Notes: generated by a model from the letters alone, not told the origin. A DNA stretch of 64,000 nt from Scytonema millei VB511283 (GCF_000817735.3 NZ_JTJC03000001.1:124001-188000), one strand, 5' to 3'; shown: positions 18,110 to 26,951, numbered from the stretch's first letter. A program made the numbers and translations.

Positions 18110-19462
18110 TCAACATGAAATCTGTGCCAACAGTGCCGTACCATAAGCTGCCTCTGCGTGCGCTGACTGCGCCACAGGCACGCCTAAATGTCTAGCTCGA
18201 ATTTGACTCCAAACAGCATTTTTCGCTCCGCCTCCAGCCGTGTAGACGCATCTCAAGGGAGTTGCTCCGAGCTGCTGCAATAATTGATATCCCCGTGCTT
18301 CGATCCGTGCCATACTCTCCAATAATCCGTGTAGAAACTCAACCGGATTTTCTGGACGGGGTTCTAGTCGCGGTGGCAAATGAGGATCGTTAATCGGAAA
18401 GCGATCGCCTGCTTTGAGTAAAGGATAGTAATCTAGAAGACTTTCGCGATCGGGATCGATCTGACCGCTCAGCGTTTCTAACTCTGCATCTGTAAAAAAG
18501 TGCCGTAACACAGCTCCACCAGTATTGGAAGCCCCACCAGTCAACCACAAATCGCCGAGTCGATGGCTGTAAATTCCAGATTGGGCATCTTCCACCCGCG
18601 TCTGACTGAGTAATTTGAGTACCAAAGTCGAACCCAACGATGTCACTGCTTCTCCAGGGGAGTTGGCTCCACTAGCTAGAAACGCAGCAATACTATCTGT
18701 CGTCCCAGCACGTACCACACAGCCTTGCGGCAACCCAAACCGCGATCGCACCTCTGCCGTCACCTCTCCTACAGGCGTGCCAGGAGCGAGTATCTGGGGC
18801 AAATTTGGCAGTGCAGGCAATTTCAACAACAATTTCAACAACCAGTCAGGATAACATAACTGTTCCACGTCATATCCCAACTTTAGAGCGTTATGATAGT
18901 CACTCACTCCTAGCTGTCCGTGTAATAGAAAACTGAGCCAGTCGGCTTGGTGTAGGAAATATATTTCCTCTTGTGAGGGAGTCGGGAGTCGGGAGTCGGG
19001 AGAGTGGCTAGTGGCTAGTGGCTGGTGGTTAGTGGCGCGTGGTTTTTCTTCCTCAGCCTCCTCAGCTCCCTCAGCTTTCTTCTGCCACCACAACAACTTT
19101 GCCAAACTGGACGTAGCGCCGATCGCAACGTGATGGGGAGGAGCGATCGCGCGTAACTCTTCCATGACGGCAATGCCGCGATCGTCGTTATAAAGTAGTG
19201 GTGCAACGATTGGATTGCCTGTCGCGTCACACAGTAGGACAGTGGAAGAAGTCCCATCAATCGCGATCGCCTCTATTTTCTGCCGTAGTTCTAATGGCAG
19301 TTGCTCTAGTAAGCAAAACAATCCCGTCTGCCATTGAGCGGGTGCAGTTGCTAATTCTGCCCCTGTAAAAATATGCTTGGCTTCTGCCAGAGTCTCGCCT
19401 GTGGCATCGATTGCCACGGCTCTAGCGCCAGAAGTCCCAAAATCGATTCCCAGAGAAATCAT
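18110..19462 (-). CDS. FGGY-family sugar kinase (ribulokinase/xylulokinase-like, SePSK type)
   Basis: 450 residues. The N-terminal ATPase motif is LGIDFGTSGARAVAIDATG, the substrate/hinge segment FLHQADWLSFLLHG is present, and the second domain has TAGGGAKNAVWSQIRA. Closest remembered relatives are cyanobacterial D-ribulose kinase-like proteins of about 425 residues. The extra length is explained by residues about 128-162, encoded by GGGAGTC (18977-18997), GTGGCTA (19004-19031) and CTCAGCTCC-type units, inserted between LLWWQ and EIYFLHQADWL. It should phosphorylate a free sugar or sugar alcohol; the exact substrate is uncertain. A 9-bp repeat tract lies upstream. Confidence 0.85.
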   Translation of the reverse strand: MISLGIDFGTSGARAVAIDATGETLAEAKHIFTGAELATAPAQWQTGLFCLLEQLPLELRQKIEAIAIDGTSSTVLLCDATGNPIVAPLLYNDDRGIAVMEELRAIAPPHHVAIGATSSLAKLLWWQKKAEGAEEAEEEKPRATNHQPLATSHSPDSRLPTPSQEEIYFLHQADWLSFLLHGQLGVSDYHNALKLGYDVEQLCYPDWLLKLLLKLPALPNLPQILAPGTPVGEVTAEVRSRFGLPQGCVVRAGTTDSIAAFLASGANSPGEAVTSLGSTLVLKLLSQTRVEDAQSGIYSHRLGDLWLTGGASNTGGAVLRHFFTDAELETLSGQIDPDRESLLDYYPLLKAGDRFPINDPHLPPRLEPRPENPVEFLHGLLESMARIEARGYQLLQQLGATPLRCVYTAGGGAKNAVWSQIRARHLGVPVAQSAHAEAAYGTALLAQISC

Positions 19463-19469
19463 CAGTTGT

Positions 19470-19570
19470 TAGGGAGTAGGGGAAGAGAGCTGAGGGAGCT
19501 GAGGGGGCTGAGGGAGCTGAGGGAGAAAAACCACGCGCCACCAGCCACTCACTACACCCCACACCCCACG
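19470..19570. repeat. Intergenic repeat tract with 9-bp units
   Basis: Four GAGCTGAGG-like units run from 19487 to 19522, followed by CACGCGCCACCAGCC and CACCCCA-type units. It separates the sugar kinase from psaM. The same unit families occur inside the kinase gene. Confidence 0.75.
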
Positions 19571-19674
19571 CCCTATTTACTAAGAGTTGTAACAAGCTAT
19601 TCCCCTGATGAGGGAATTCATTTGAAATTATGAAACTATCTGGTAAGAATACTTTGTGACTAGGAGGCTTTTTA

Positions 19675-19770
19675 ATGAATATATCAGATACTCAAGTTTA
19701 CGTTGCTCTAGTAGTAGCGTTACTACCTGGTCTACTAGCTTTTCGGCTAGCTACCGAACTGTATAAGTAG
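19675..19770 (+). CDS. psaM: Photosystem I reaction centre subunit XII
   Basis: 31 residues beginning MNISDTQVYVALVVALLPG and ending FRLATELYK, the recognisable PsaM sequence. It is a single transmembrane helix of the PSI monomer that contributes to core stability at the trimer side. AGGAGG at 19662-19667 is seven bases before the ATG. The gene stands alone, with two inverted repeats downstream that may end or stabilise its transcript. Length equals the family norm. Confidence 0.97.
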   Translation: MNISDTQVYVALVVALLPGLLAFRLATELYK

Positions 19771-19787
19771 AAATTTAGGTACATTTG

Positions 19788-19854
19788 TTAACTATGACAT
19801 TGTGAGGCAAAGGCTACTGGTTTGTTTGTTGCCTGAACAAACACTCATAGTTAA
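19788..19854 (+). other. Structured psaM 3' region, long inverted repeat
   Basis: TTAACTATGA (19788-19797) pairs with TCATAGTTAA (19845-19854), and inside it AGGCAA pairs with TTGCCT. It begins 18 bases after the psaM stop. It could stabilise the mRNA 3' end or be a small RNA; sequence alone does not decide. Confidence 0.4.
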
Positions 19855-19870
19855 ACTGCTTCCAAGTTGA

Positions 19871-19905
19871 GTTTTGAGTCAGGGGATTGCTCCTCGACTC
19901 AAAAC
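19871..19905 (+). terminator. Hairpin downstream of psaM
   Basis: GTTTTGAGTC pairs with GACTCAAAAC over a 15-base loop, itself partly paired (AGGGGA/TCCTC). There is no run of T after it, so intrinsic termination is uncertain. Confidence 0.45.
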
Positions 19906-20247
19906 CCAATCTCAAATCATTTAAATCAGTTTGAATCGAGCTTCGATTGCACAACATCTACCAACTAGCAAAACCCCGTTTCGCGATCGCCAGTTGCTCT
20001 ACAACGATCGGCTGCTGACCTCCGAGAGTCCTCCCTGTTGATTTACCGTATATTCACTAGTCTTAATTGTGCGATGGTAAACAGTTTTGGTTTCGTTTGC
20101 GTAAAACTACGGTTGGGAGCTAGAGCAGAGTGAGAGTAAGGTTTTGGGGATTCTTTGCATCAGAGTAAACTTTGTATCAGAGTAAACAAAAAGCCCAATC
20201 CACAAACTGTATAAGACTAGTTGTTTAATCGCCCCTTTTGAGCAATT
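19906..20247. other. Intergenic region before the slr1601-like gene
   Basis: About 340 bases with no gene recognised. It contains GCGATCGC near 19983 and a short direct repeat of CAGAGTAAAC (20161 and 20177). The promoter of the following small gene should be here. Confidence 0.45.
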
Positions 20248-20634
20248 ATGAACGCCATTCAACCGTCTAGACCACCTCTACAGCCGCAAAAGACTCGCCG
20301 CCAGGATCGCCGTAGAAAGACCGTACAGCGCCAGCAGCGTCATCCCAATCGCACGTTAGTTTTAGAAAACACTGCAAAACTATTTGCTAACTGTGCTATT
20401 TCTGCCATAACGCTGTATAGTTTGGTGCAGTTAGCACCTTATCTTTGGTCGCAGCAGCAAAAATCGAAAGCAATTAATACCGAAGTCAAGCAGATAGAAC
20501 AGCGCGTCGGTCATTTGCGTCAAGACCTCAACCGCTACTTCGATCCCCGTCAAAGCTATTCTTTGATGAAAGAGCAAAATAATTTAATCGAGCCAGGACA
20601 GCGCCAAGTCTACTTTCTCGACAAATCTAGATAA
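20248..20634 (+). CDS. slr1601-family putative cell-division protein
   Basis: 128 residues. An Arg/Gln-rich basic N-terminus (about 1-36) is followed by one membrane segment at about 45-66 (FANCAISAITLYSLVQLAPY) and a coiled coil with QQQKSKAINTEVKQIEQRV. The end RYFDPRQSYSLMKEQ and PGQRQVYFLD resembles the cyanobacterial slr1601 family, for which a cell-division role has been proposed. The layout recalls FtsL/DivIC-like bitopic proteins. Family assignment is from memory of the pattern, so it is moderately sure. Confidence 0.65.
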   Translation: MNAIQPSRPPLQPQKTRRQDRRRKTVQRQQRHPNRTLVLENTAKLFANCAISAITLYSLVQLAPYLWSQQQKSKAINTEVKQIEQRVGHLRQDLNRYFDPRQSYSLMKEQNNLIEPGQRQVYFLDKSR

Positions 20635-20670
20635 CAATTAGCGATCGGCAATTAGCCGCCAGCATCATCG

Positions 20671-21399
20671 CTAATTGTCAATCGTTAATAATTGGTTTAA
20701 CCAAGTTTCCACCTGAGCGTGTAAACGGAGAGCGGAATCGGTATTGGAGCTGTTGTGCTGTGGTAAAAGCTCTAAAGCACGGCGATAATCAGATATGCAG
20801 CAGTTCCAATCACCCCATAAATGATAAGTCCGACCGCGTTCGGCATAAATACGTCCTTCTAGCTGTCCTAGTAACAGTGCCAAGTCGAAACTTTCAATTG
20901 CCTCTTCGTAGCGTTCCAAATCGCGTAGAGTGATGCCTCGATTGAGTAACGCCCGCACGTAGCTGGGATTTAGATCTAAGGCGCGATCGTAGTCAGCCAA
21001 GGCAGCGAGGAAATTTCCACAGGCGGCGTGGTAGTTAGCCCGATTGTTATAAGCTTTTGCTAAATTCGGATTCAGTTCTAGCGCGCGATCGTAGTCAGCG
21101 ATCGCCTCTTGGAATTGACCAGCCTGAAAGTATACTAATCCCCGATTGTTGTAGTCGATCGCATTTCCAGGGCAACGATAAAGCAGTTGGCTTAACAGGG
21201 CGATCGCCTCGGCATATTTTCCCTGCTGTGACTTCTCCGCAGCACATGCACGTAAGTATGTATCGGACAAGGCTAGTTCTGGTTGCCGTTTACCGTTTTT
21301 GGAGGCTATTGGCGACTGATTAGCCGCCATCCCACTACTATTACGTTGATGACGGCATTTCCGATTCTTTTTTTCTGCTTCTAACGATTGGCTTCTCAT
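20671..21399 (-). CDS. Tetratricopeptide repeat protein
   Basis: About 242 residues from ATG 21399; a TTG at 21426 would add nine residues and neither has a good ribosome site. At least four TPR units are visible, with the A-x3-Y-x2-A-I-x2-Y-x2-A-L-x-L-N-P pattern (for example FQEAIADYDRALELNPN and FLAALADYDRALDLNPS). The basic N-terminal 50 residues are low-complexity. TPR arrays mediate protein-protein contacts; no partner can be named. It converges with the slr1601-like gene, 36 bases apart. Confidence 0.8.
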   Translation of the reverse strand: MRSQSLEAEKKNRKCRHQRNSSGMAANQSPIASKNGKRQPELALSDTYLRACAAEKSQQGKYAEAIALLSQLLYRCPGNAIDYNNRGLVYFQAGQFQEAIADYDRALELNPNLAKAYNNRANYHAACGNFLAALADYDRALDLNPSYVRALLNRGITLRDLERYEEAIESFDLALLLGQLEGRIYAERGRTYHLWGDWNCCISDYRRALELLPQHNSSNTDSALRLHAQVETWLNQLLTIDN

Positions 21400-21426
21400 G
21401 ATGGTTGCTGGGCTGTTGAGCCACAA

Positions 21427-21864
21427 GCTCTATAAAATAAACTTATAATTATCTAGACTCTATCTGGTGTATCTTTGTGGCACTTACTTAGGTGTCTTCG
21501 CCTAGATTTTGTTATGTCAGGAATTAGTAGCGCCCAAGTCGATGCTCACACTCTATGATTCTCACTTCATACTGGATCATTCATCTTTCCGCAGATAAAT
21601 TCCAGAAGATTTAGGAATTAGATATCAGTTATCAGTGAAAAAAGGGGTGTGGGGTGTGGGGTGTAGGGTGTGGGGTGTAGGGAAGTTTTGAATTTTGAAT
21701 TTTGAATTTTGAGTTGCTCCCTCAGCTCCCTCAGCTTCCTCAGCTCCCTCAGCTCTCTTTTCCCTGCTCCGTGCTCCCTACTCCCTTTTCTTCAATACGT
21801 TCGACAAGTTGATAAAATGCAAGCACGGTGACTGCTGTGTTTGAATTTTTGAGAGAATTTTGTT
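21427..21864. repeat. Intergenic region with modular heptamer tracts
   Basis: Bases 21645-21681 hold GTGTGGG/GTGTAGG units, 21688-21712 hold TTTTGAA units, and 21717-21765 hold CTCAGCTCC units, ending in CCCTGCTCCGTGCTCCC. A TAAAATAAAC stretch near 21431 is a possible promoter part for the TPR gene. No reading frame was found. Confidence 0.7.
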
Positions 21865-22329
21865 ATGACTACTGCTACTGTGTATGCCAACGCGCCCGAG
21901 CTATCCCCAGAAGACTACGTTGCGATCGGGTTAGCTACTTGCTTTGTGAAGGAAGATGGAGAAGTGCGCGAACTGGAAATTATCGAGCCAATCCCTTCTG
22001 CTGCTTTAGAAGCGATCGCTAAAGGTATTCCCACATCTTACAAACTGGTAAGCGCTACAACCCTGGGAACGGTTTTAGCTGGGGATAAATTACAGATACC
22101 TGCTGATTTTCCCACTTCAGCCCAATTTAGCGACGACTTCGGACAACGGGCGATCGCTGCTGCTCGTACTTTCAAGAGCCGTACTGTTGCCCAGTCTCTC
22201 ATTCCTCTCGGCACAACTCGCGAAGATTTTAATTATTCCACAGAACGCAAGCGCGTGCTAAACACGAAACGAGTTGTTAGTAAAGACGATAACGTGAAGC
22301 AGCACGCCTACACCCATCAAGTTCTGTGA
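21865..22329 (+). CDS. Conserved hypothetical cyanobacterial protein
   Basis: 154 residues, acidic to neutral and without membrane segments or signal peptide, probably cytosolic. The first half (SPEDYVAIGLATCFVKEDGE, then VRELEIIEPIPSAALEAIA) is strongly patterned and the C-terminus is polar (KRVLNTKRVVSKDDNVKQ). I do not recognise a characterised family. GAGAGAA precedes ATG 21865 by about nine bases. A GST gene follows 37 bases downstream on the same strand, so they are probably co-transcribed. Confidence 0.7.
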   Translation: MTTATVYANAPELSPEDYVAIGLATCFVKEDGEVRELEIIEPIPSAALEAIAKGIPTSYKLVSATTLGTVLAGDKLQIPADFPTSAQFSDDFGQRAIAAARTFKSRTVAQSLIPLGTTREDFNYSTERKRVLNTKRVVSKDDNVKQHAYTHQVL

Positions 22330-22366
22330 TTGTCGAGTTTTGTAACAGTATTTTAATCTTTCCAAC

Positions 22367-22930
22367 ATGCTCAAGCTTTATGGTGGTGCTTTTAGCCGTG
22401 CCGCGATCGTTCAATGGTATCTGGAAGAACTAGAAGTTTCCTACGAATTTGTGATGCTGGATATGAAAGCAGGAGAGCATCTCCAGCCAGAATATCTTGC
22501 TATCAATCCCTTTGGTAAAGTTCCAGCAATTGTAGACGGAGATGTTCGACTGTGGGAATCTGGTGCAATTCTGGCGTATCTTGCCGACAAATATGAAAAA
22601 GCTGAGCTGTCTATAGAAGAACGCGCTCAGCTGAGCCAATGGATTTTATTTGCTAATGCCACACTAGGACCAGGAATTTTTGTTGAAGCAAACCGCGATC
22701 GTGAAATGCCGCGTCTGATGACTACCCTAGATCGAATTCTGGAGCAGCAATCTTATTTGCTCGGTCAACAGTTTAGTGTAGCTGATGTCGCAGTCGGCTC
22801 TATCTTAAGTTACATTCCCATCATGCTAAAGCTAGATCTGAGTGAATACCCAGCAGTTGTTAGCTATGCCAAAAGACTCGCCGAACGTCCGGCATTTCAA
22901 AAGTCAATGGGTTCTCGCCGTGGCGGGTGA
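22367..22930 (+). CDS. Glutathione S-transferase family protein
   Basis: 187 residues, with a thioredoxin-fold N-terminal half (MLKLYGGAFSRAAIVQWYLE, then NPFGKVPAIVDGD and the glutathione-binding WESGAILAYLADKY) and a helical C-terminal half with YLLGQQFSVADVAVGSIL. The expected role is glutathione conjugation or peroxide detoxification in the cytosol. The usual catalytic Ser/Cys position reads SRAA. It is slightly short for the family but complete. It follows the hypothetical gene closely. Confidence 0.88.
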   Translation: MLKLYGGAFSRAAIVQWYLEELEVSYEFVMLDMKAGEHLQPEYLAINPFGKVPAIVDGDVRLWESGAILAYLADKYEKAELSIEERAQLSQWILFANATLGPGIFVEANRDREMPRLMTTLDRILEQQSYLLGQQFSVADVAVGSILSYIPIMLKLDLSEYPAVVSYAKRLAERPAFQKSMGSRRGG

Positions 22931-22982
22931 AGAAAAGTAGCCTGCAAAGTTTATTTCATCAAAATTTGTTGGCACAAAAAAT

Positions 22983-23009
22983 AGCAGGGTAGGCAATGCC
23001 TACCCTGCT
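22983..23009. terminator. Convergent hairpin between GST and psbK
   Basis: AGCAGGGTAGGCA and its exact complement TGCCTACCCTGCT are separated by one base. It lies between convergent genes and could terminate both, or be a dispersed palindromic repeat. Confidence 0.6.
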
Positions 23010-23047
23010 TCCACGTATTAAGAGTTAGCCCTGCGTTTAGCCCTAGC

Positions 23048-23185
23048 TTATCTAAAGCCAACAGCCGCTTGCCAAACAAAAGCTAGCAGCAAGAAAAATA
23101 GAGGAATCAAGGGCAGAACGTCAACTAGAGGATCTAGGATGGAATATGCTTCCGGTAGTTTTGCTAACAATAATGCGGCTTCCAT
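23048..23185 (-). CDS. psbK: Photosystem II reaction centre protein K
   Basis: 45 residues beginning [20 protein letters not shown] and ending [10 protein letters not shown], which is PsbK. The helix [20 protein letters not shown] spans the thylakoid membrane, and the N-terminal part is a cleaved leader in the family. The start was set at ATG 23185 with AAGGA about nine bases upstream; an in-frame extension of 15 residues upstream has no family support. It binds near CP43 in photosystem II. Confidence 0.96.
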   Translation of the reverse strand: MEAALLLAKLPEAYSILDPLVDVLPLIPLFFLLLAFVWQAAVGFR

Positions 23186-23312
23186 ACTTAAATTTTCCTT
23201 CTCAACACAGCTTTCAGAATTGACATGCATCTTAACATGAATCAGTTGTCAGGGAACAGGGAGCAGGGAGCGCCCGAGCAGTGACCACTCATTTCTGACT
23301 TCTTCCTTGTCC

Positions 23313-24368
23313 TTATTTTCTATTTCCCGAGCGAAATTCCCGACAAGACTGGTAGCAATTGTCAGGATCGTAGATATGACACTGAGACGTAATTTCCTGC
23401 ATTAGAGACCAAGAAAAGTTAGATTCTGGGTGTAAATAATCACCCCAGTTTTGCTGTAAGCTGCGATAAGCTTGCCACAGTTTGTAGGAAGGAATTGCAG
23501 TCGAAATGTGGTGGGGAATATGGACGCTAATGTCGTGGCAGAGAAATTCTACCCATTGGGGATAATTGCAATGGATAGTACCTGACAACTGCGATCGCGC
23601 CGCATTCCATTCATGGGGATGATAGAAAGGAATATCTACTGCTGTATGGTGTACCAGAGTAAAAGTACTCATCCAAAAATGATAGACCAACCAAGGGATA
23701 AACCAAAATTTGATGACTCCCCAGAAACCAGTGGTAGCAAAAAGTAGCGGAAATGCGATCGCGGCAAAAACAATGACTAACATTGCCGAAAATCTGACCT
23801 GTTCGCGCTGTTTTCCTTCAAATCGAGTCCAATTAAAGTGTAATGCTCCCCAATGCAAGGTAGAAGCCATCCACCAGAATTCACCCCGCATCAGTCGATA
23901 GCCCCATTGTCCAAGGGAACCTAAACTAGCATAAAACTCTGGTTGAAAGGGTTGCCATGCGTTGTCTTCACCTATCTTATTAGTGTGTAAGTGGTGGTGA
24001 TTGTGTAAGATGCGCCAGCTATGGAAAGGGTAAATTAACGGTAATAGAAGCGTATGACCTACTAAATCATTAACCCAACGACGTTTAGCAAACGAACGAT
24101 GTCCGCAATCGTGGGCAATCACAAAAAAACCGGTCAACGCTGTACCGGTAAAAATCCAAACAAAGGGTAACAAATACCAAGGCGCGATCGCTAAACCTAC
24201 ATAACCCACCACAACCATAAAAATATTAATGAATACCTGCGACCATGCTTGCAGGCGATCCCGTTGAAAGCACTCCTTAGGTATGGTTTTGAGGATATCT
24301 TTGAGACGTATTTCAGTATTGAAGGAACCATAAGTTGGTTGTTGAGGCTGTGGAATCAGTGTAGTCAT
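23313..24368 (-). CDS. desA: Acyl-lipid delta-12 (omega-6) desaturase
   Basis: 351 residues from ATG 24368, chosen because AGGTG lies seven bases before it and DesA proteins begin there; a 48-residue upstream extension is not family-like. The three histidine clusters of membrane desaturases are visible: HDCGH (86-90), HNHHH (122-126) and a C-terminal HIPHH. Membrane segments flank them, and the overall sequence tracks Synechocystis DesA closely (ALTGFFVIAHDCGHRSFAKR). It introduces a delta-12 double bond into C18 acyl chains on glycerolipids using ferredoxin and O2. DesA is known to be cold-responsive; nothing here shows its regulation. Confidence 0.93.
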   Translation of the reverse strand: MTTLIPQPQQPTYGSFNTEIRLKDILKTIPKECFQRDRLQAWSQVFINIFMVVVGYVGLAIAPWYLLPFVWIFTGTALTGFFVIAHDCGHRSFAKRRWVNDLVGHTLLLPLIYPFHSWRILHNHHHLHTNKIGEDNAWQPFQPEFYASLGSLGQWGYRLMRGEFWWMASTLHWGALHFNWTRFEGKQREQVRFSAMLVIVFAAIAFPLLFATTGFWGVIKFWFIPWLVYHFWMSTFTLVHHTAVDIPFYHPHEWNAARSQLSGTIHCNYPQWVEFLCHDISVHIPHHISTAIPSYKLWQAYRSLQQNWGDYLHPESNFSWSLMQEITSQCHIYDPDNCYQSCREFRSGNRK

Positions 24369-24539
24369 GAACACCTGTAAGAAACGATACCAATTGCTAA
24401 CACACCACGAAGTTGATAGCGTGCTGATAGTTTTGCGATCGAACTGCTTCGGAATTATATCAACCTTAAGTATCCTAGAAAAAGGGGCATTTATATAGAT
24501 GAAGTCGCGCATTCGCGCATTCGCAAGTCAGAAATGAGT

Positions 24540-24660
24540 GGTGCGCGGTCATTTGTCATTAGTTGACGGTTGACGGTTGACGGTTGACAGTTGACGGTTG
24601 ACAGGGTGTGAGAAGAATTCGGAACTAATCAATCGCTGATAACTGATAACTGATAACTAG
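24540..24660. repeat. Intergenic heptamer tract (GTTGACG, CTGATAA)
   Basis: GTTGACG/GTTGACA units run from about 24561 to 24602, and CTGATAA units from 24638 to 24658. It lies between two minus-strand genes. Confidence 0.8.
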
Positions 24661-25155
24661 TCACTGAATTTGCTTTCCCATTATGACCAAATCGCGCTCT
24701 ACACCGTCAAGATTGGCGACCTGGGGTAAATAACCCCAACGCTGAAAGCCAAATGCATCAAATAGTTCTATGCTGGGCTGGTTATGGGCAAAAATGAAGC
24801 CTAATAGAGTCTTTAACTCCAAGCTGGGGCTTTGCTCGATCGCGTAAGATAGCAATTGTCGTCCCACGCCACAGCGACGATAGCTAGGAGCAACATATAT
24901 ACTCACCTCGGCAGTTGCTTTATAAGCTGGTCGTCCATAAAAAGATTGAAAACTCAGCCAGCCAGCTATAGCTGCATCTATTTCTAATACCCAAATCGGA
25001 CGCTCTGTCGGAGAATGGGCAAAAAACCAACCCGTGCGGCTTTCTACAGATACGGGTTCTAGATCGGCTGTTGCTAATCGGTCGGGAATTGCAGCATTAT
25101 AAATTGCGACAATTTCTGACAAATCGGCAACCACTGCATCGCGAATCGTTCTCAT
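24661..25155 (-). CDS. GNAT N-acetyltransferase (phosphinothricin acetyltransferase-like)
   Basis: About 164 residues from ATG 25155; an ATG at 25173 would add six residues. It opens RTIRDAVVADLSEIVAIYN, typical of phosphinothricin/methionine-sulfoximine-type GNATs. The acetyl-CoA loop is YRRCGVGRQLLSYAIEQ, preceded by AEVSIYVAPS. The end (NQPSIELFDAFGFQRWGYLP) is also typical. It likely acetylates a small amine or amino-acid analogue. The right flank carries a small palindrome and the left flank a heptamer tract. Confidence 0.85.
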   Translation of the reverse strand: MRTIRDAVVADLSEIVAIYNAAIPDRLATADLEPVSVESRTGWFFAHSPTERPIWVLEIDAAIAGWLSFQSFYGRPAYKATAEVSIYVAPSYRRCGVGRQLLSYAIEQSPSLELKTLLGFIFAHNQPSIELFDAFGFQRWGYLPQVANLDGVERDLVIMGKQIQ

Positions 25156-25210
25156 CACCTCTTCACCCCTCATCTACTTGGGCGCACAACGCTTGCGTTT
25201 CCCACTCCCG

Positions 25211-25240
25211 TACGGGTGGGTTTCCAAACCCATCCCTACC
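25211..25240. repeat. Short inverted repeat related to the 64-bp element
   Basis: ACGGGTGGGTTT pairs with AAACCCATCCCTAC over two bases. The arms resemble the ends of the elements at 3327-3390 and 45141-45203, with the core missing. Confidence 0.5.
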
Positions 25241-26951
25241 GACTCCCTAATAAAGGTGCAGCTGCCAATAGCGTTTGGGTATAAGGATGCTGAGGATTGT
25301 TAAAGATAGCTTGAGTCGTATCGATTTCGACAATCTGACCGCTATTCATCACAGCAATGCGATCGCATAAAAATCGAGCTACCCATAAGTCATGGGTAAT
25401 AAATAAATAAGTTAGATCGAACTCTCGCTTTAATTCCAGCATTAAATCGAGTACCTGAGCTTGGATGCTAGCATCAAGCATACTGACAGGTTCGTCACAA
25501 ATTATCAGTCGCGGACGAGTAATCAACGCACGGGCGATCGCGACTCGCTGCTGTTGTCCGCCAGATAGTTCGCTAGGATAGCGGCTGTAGTAATTCTCTA
25601 GTGGAGTTAGTCCGACGCGCTTCAGCATTGCCATGACCTGCTCTTTTGCTTCCGCAGGATTAGCTATTTGATGAATCAACAAAGGCTCGGCAATATTCTG
25701 TCCCACTGTCATTGTTGGATTAAGACAAGCATGGGGATCTTGAAAGATCATTTGCATCTGTCGGCGAGAAAGGCGTAGCTCTTGTCGCGACAAAGTAGTT
25801 AAATCCGTGCCTTGCCACTCTACTTTTCCCGATGTAGGACGAGCTAACTGCAATATTGTTCTAGATAAAGTACTCTTACCACAACCCGATTCTCCAACTA
25901 ATCCCAAAATTTCCCCAGGGAAAAGTTCCAAATTTATGCCATCTACAGCCTTAATTGTCTGGTCTTCAACCTTAAACAACCGCTCAATAAAATTGCTTTC
26001 TAAGCTGTAATACTGTTTGAGATCGGTAATTTTGAGAATTGGTAATTGGTAATTGGTAGTTGGTAGTTGGTGAGTGGCTGGTGGCTGGTGGCTGGAATTG
26101 CTTCCTTGTCCCCCTTGTCCCCCTGCTCCCTGCTCCCTGCTCCCTGCTCCCTGCTCCCCATGAATATGCAAAGCCGCCTGCAAAAGCGATCGCGTGTATT
26201 CGTGTTGGGGTTGCCGAAATACTGTTTGGGAGGAACCAGTTTCGACTAATTCTCCGTCGTGCATTACGCCAATGCGATCGCAGTATTCTCCCACCAGTGC
26301 CAGATCGTGAGAAATCAATAACAAAGCCATGTCCCGCTCGCGACATAGGCGCATCAGTTCTTTTAAGATTTGCGCCGCTACGGTTACATCTAGACTAGTT
26401 GTTGGTTCGTCGGCAATAATTAATTTGGGATCGAGCATCAAAGCTAGGGCGATCGCCACCCTTTGGCGCATTCCACCGCTAAATTCATGTGGATATTGAT
26501 GCCAGCGATTTTCGGGAATTTTCACGGCGGCGAGAGTGGCGATCGCTTTATCCCTTAGTTCTCGTTCTGACAGTTGGGGTTGGTGCGCCCTTAGAGTTTC
26601 CACGCAGTGCTTGCCAATCGTCATCAGCGGATCGAGGCGCGTCATCGGATCTTGAAATACCAGTGCTACTGCTTCCCCGCGAAATTGCCGCATCTGGGTA
26701 GGCGTGAAATCTAATACCGATCTATCCTCAAACATGACTTTGCCATTCACGCGGCTGGCGGTTGGTAACAGGCGCATTACAGCCCGCCCTAGAGTCGATT
26801 TACCGCAACCTGACTCCCCCACCAGCCCCAGGCGTTCGCCCCGTTGCAGCGTCAGAGAAACGCCGTTGACAGCCCATTGCAGATTTTCCCAATCTTTTTG
26901 GTGTGGATAGGCAACTTTGAGATTGTCGATACAAAGTAGAGCTTGGCTCAT
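25236..26951 (-). CDS. Double ATPase subunit of a peptide/oligopeptide-type ABC importer (DppD-DppF fusion)
   Basis: 571 residues with two complete nucleotide-binding domains: Walker A GESGCGKST, signature FSGGMRQR and Walker B LIIADEPT in the first; [17 protein letters not shown] and LIICDEPV in the second. It is like GsiA/YejF fusions serving dipeptide or oligopeptide importers. No permease or binding-protein gene is adjacent, so partners must lie elsewhere. The interdomain linker (about residues 264-305) is built from CTGCTCC (five perfect copies, 26123-26157), GTGGCTG and GGTAATT heptamers. TTATCAG repeats lie immediately before ATG 26951, where a ribosome site would be expected. Confidence 0.9.
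   Translation of the reverse strand: MSQALLCIDNLKVAYPHQKDWENLQWAVNGVSLTLQRGERLGLVGESGCGKSTLGRAVMRLLPTASRVNGKVMFEDRSVLDFTPTQMRQFRGEAVALVFQDPMTRLDPLMTIGKHCVETLRAHQPQLSERELRDKAIATLAAVKIPENRWHQYPHEFSGGMRQRVAIALALMLDPKLIIADEPTTSLDVTVAAQILKELMRLCRERDMALLLISHDLALVGEYCDRIGVMHDGELVETGSSQTVFRQPQHEYTRSLLQAALHIHGEQGAGSREQGAGGQGGQGSNSSHQPPATHQLPTTNYQLPILKITDLKQYYSLESNFIERLFKVEDQTIKAVDGINLELFPGEILGLVGESGCGKSTLSRTILQLARPTSGKVEWQGTDLTTLSRQELRLSRRQMQMIFQDPHACLNPTMTVGQNIAEPLLIHQIANPAEAKEQVMAMLKRVGLTPLENYYSRYPSELSGGQQQRVAIARALITRPRLIICDEPVSMLDASIQAQVLDLMLELKREFDLTYLFITHDLWVARFLCDRIAVMNSGQIVEIDTTQAIFNNPQHPYTQTLLAAAPLLGSR

Noticed and set aside
24369-24512. 48-residue N-terminal extension of the desaturase
   Set aside because: DesA proteins start at the later ATG, which has an AGGTG ribosome site. 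The extension lacks a family match.
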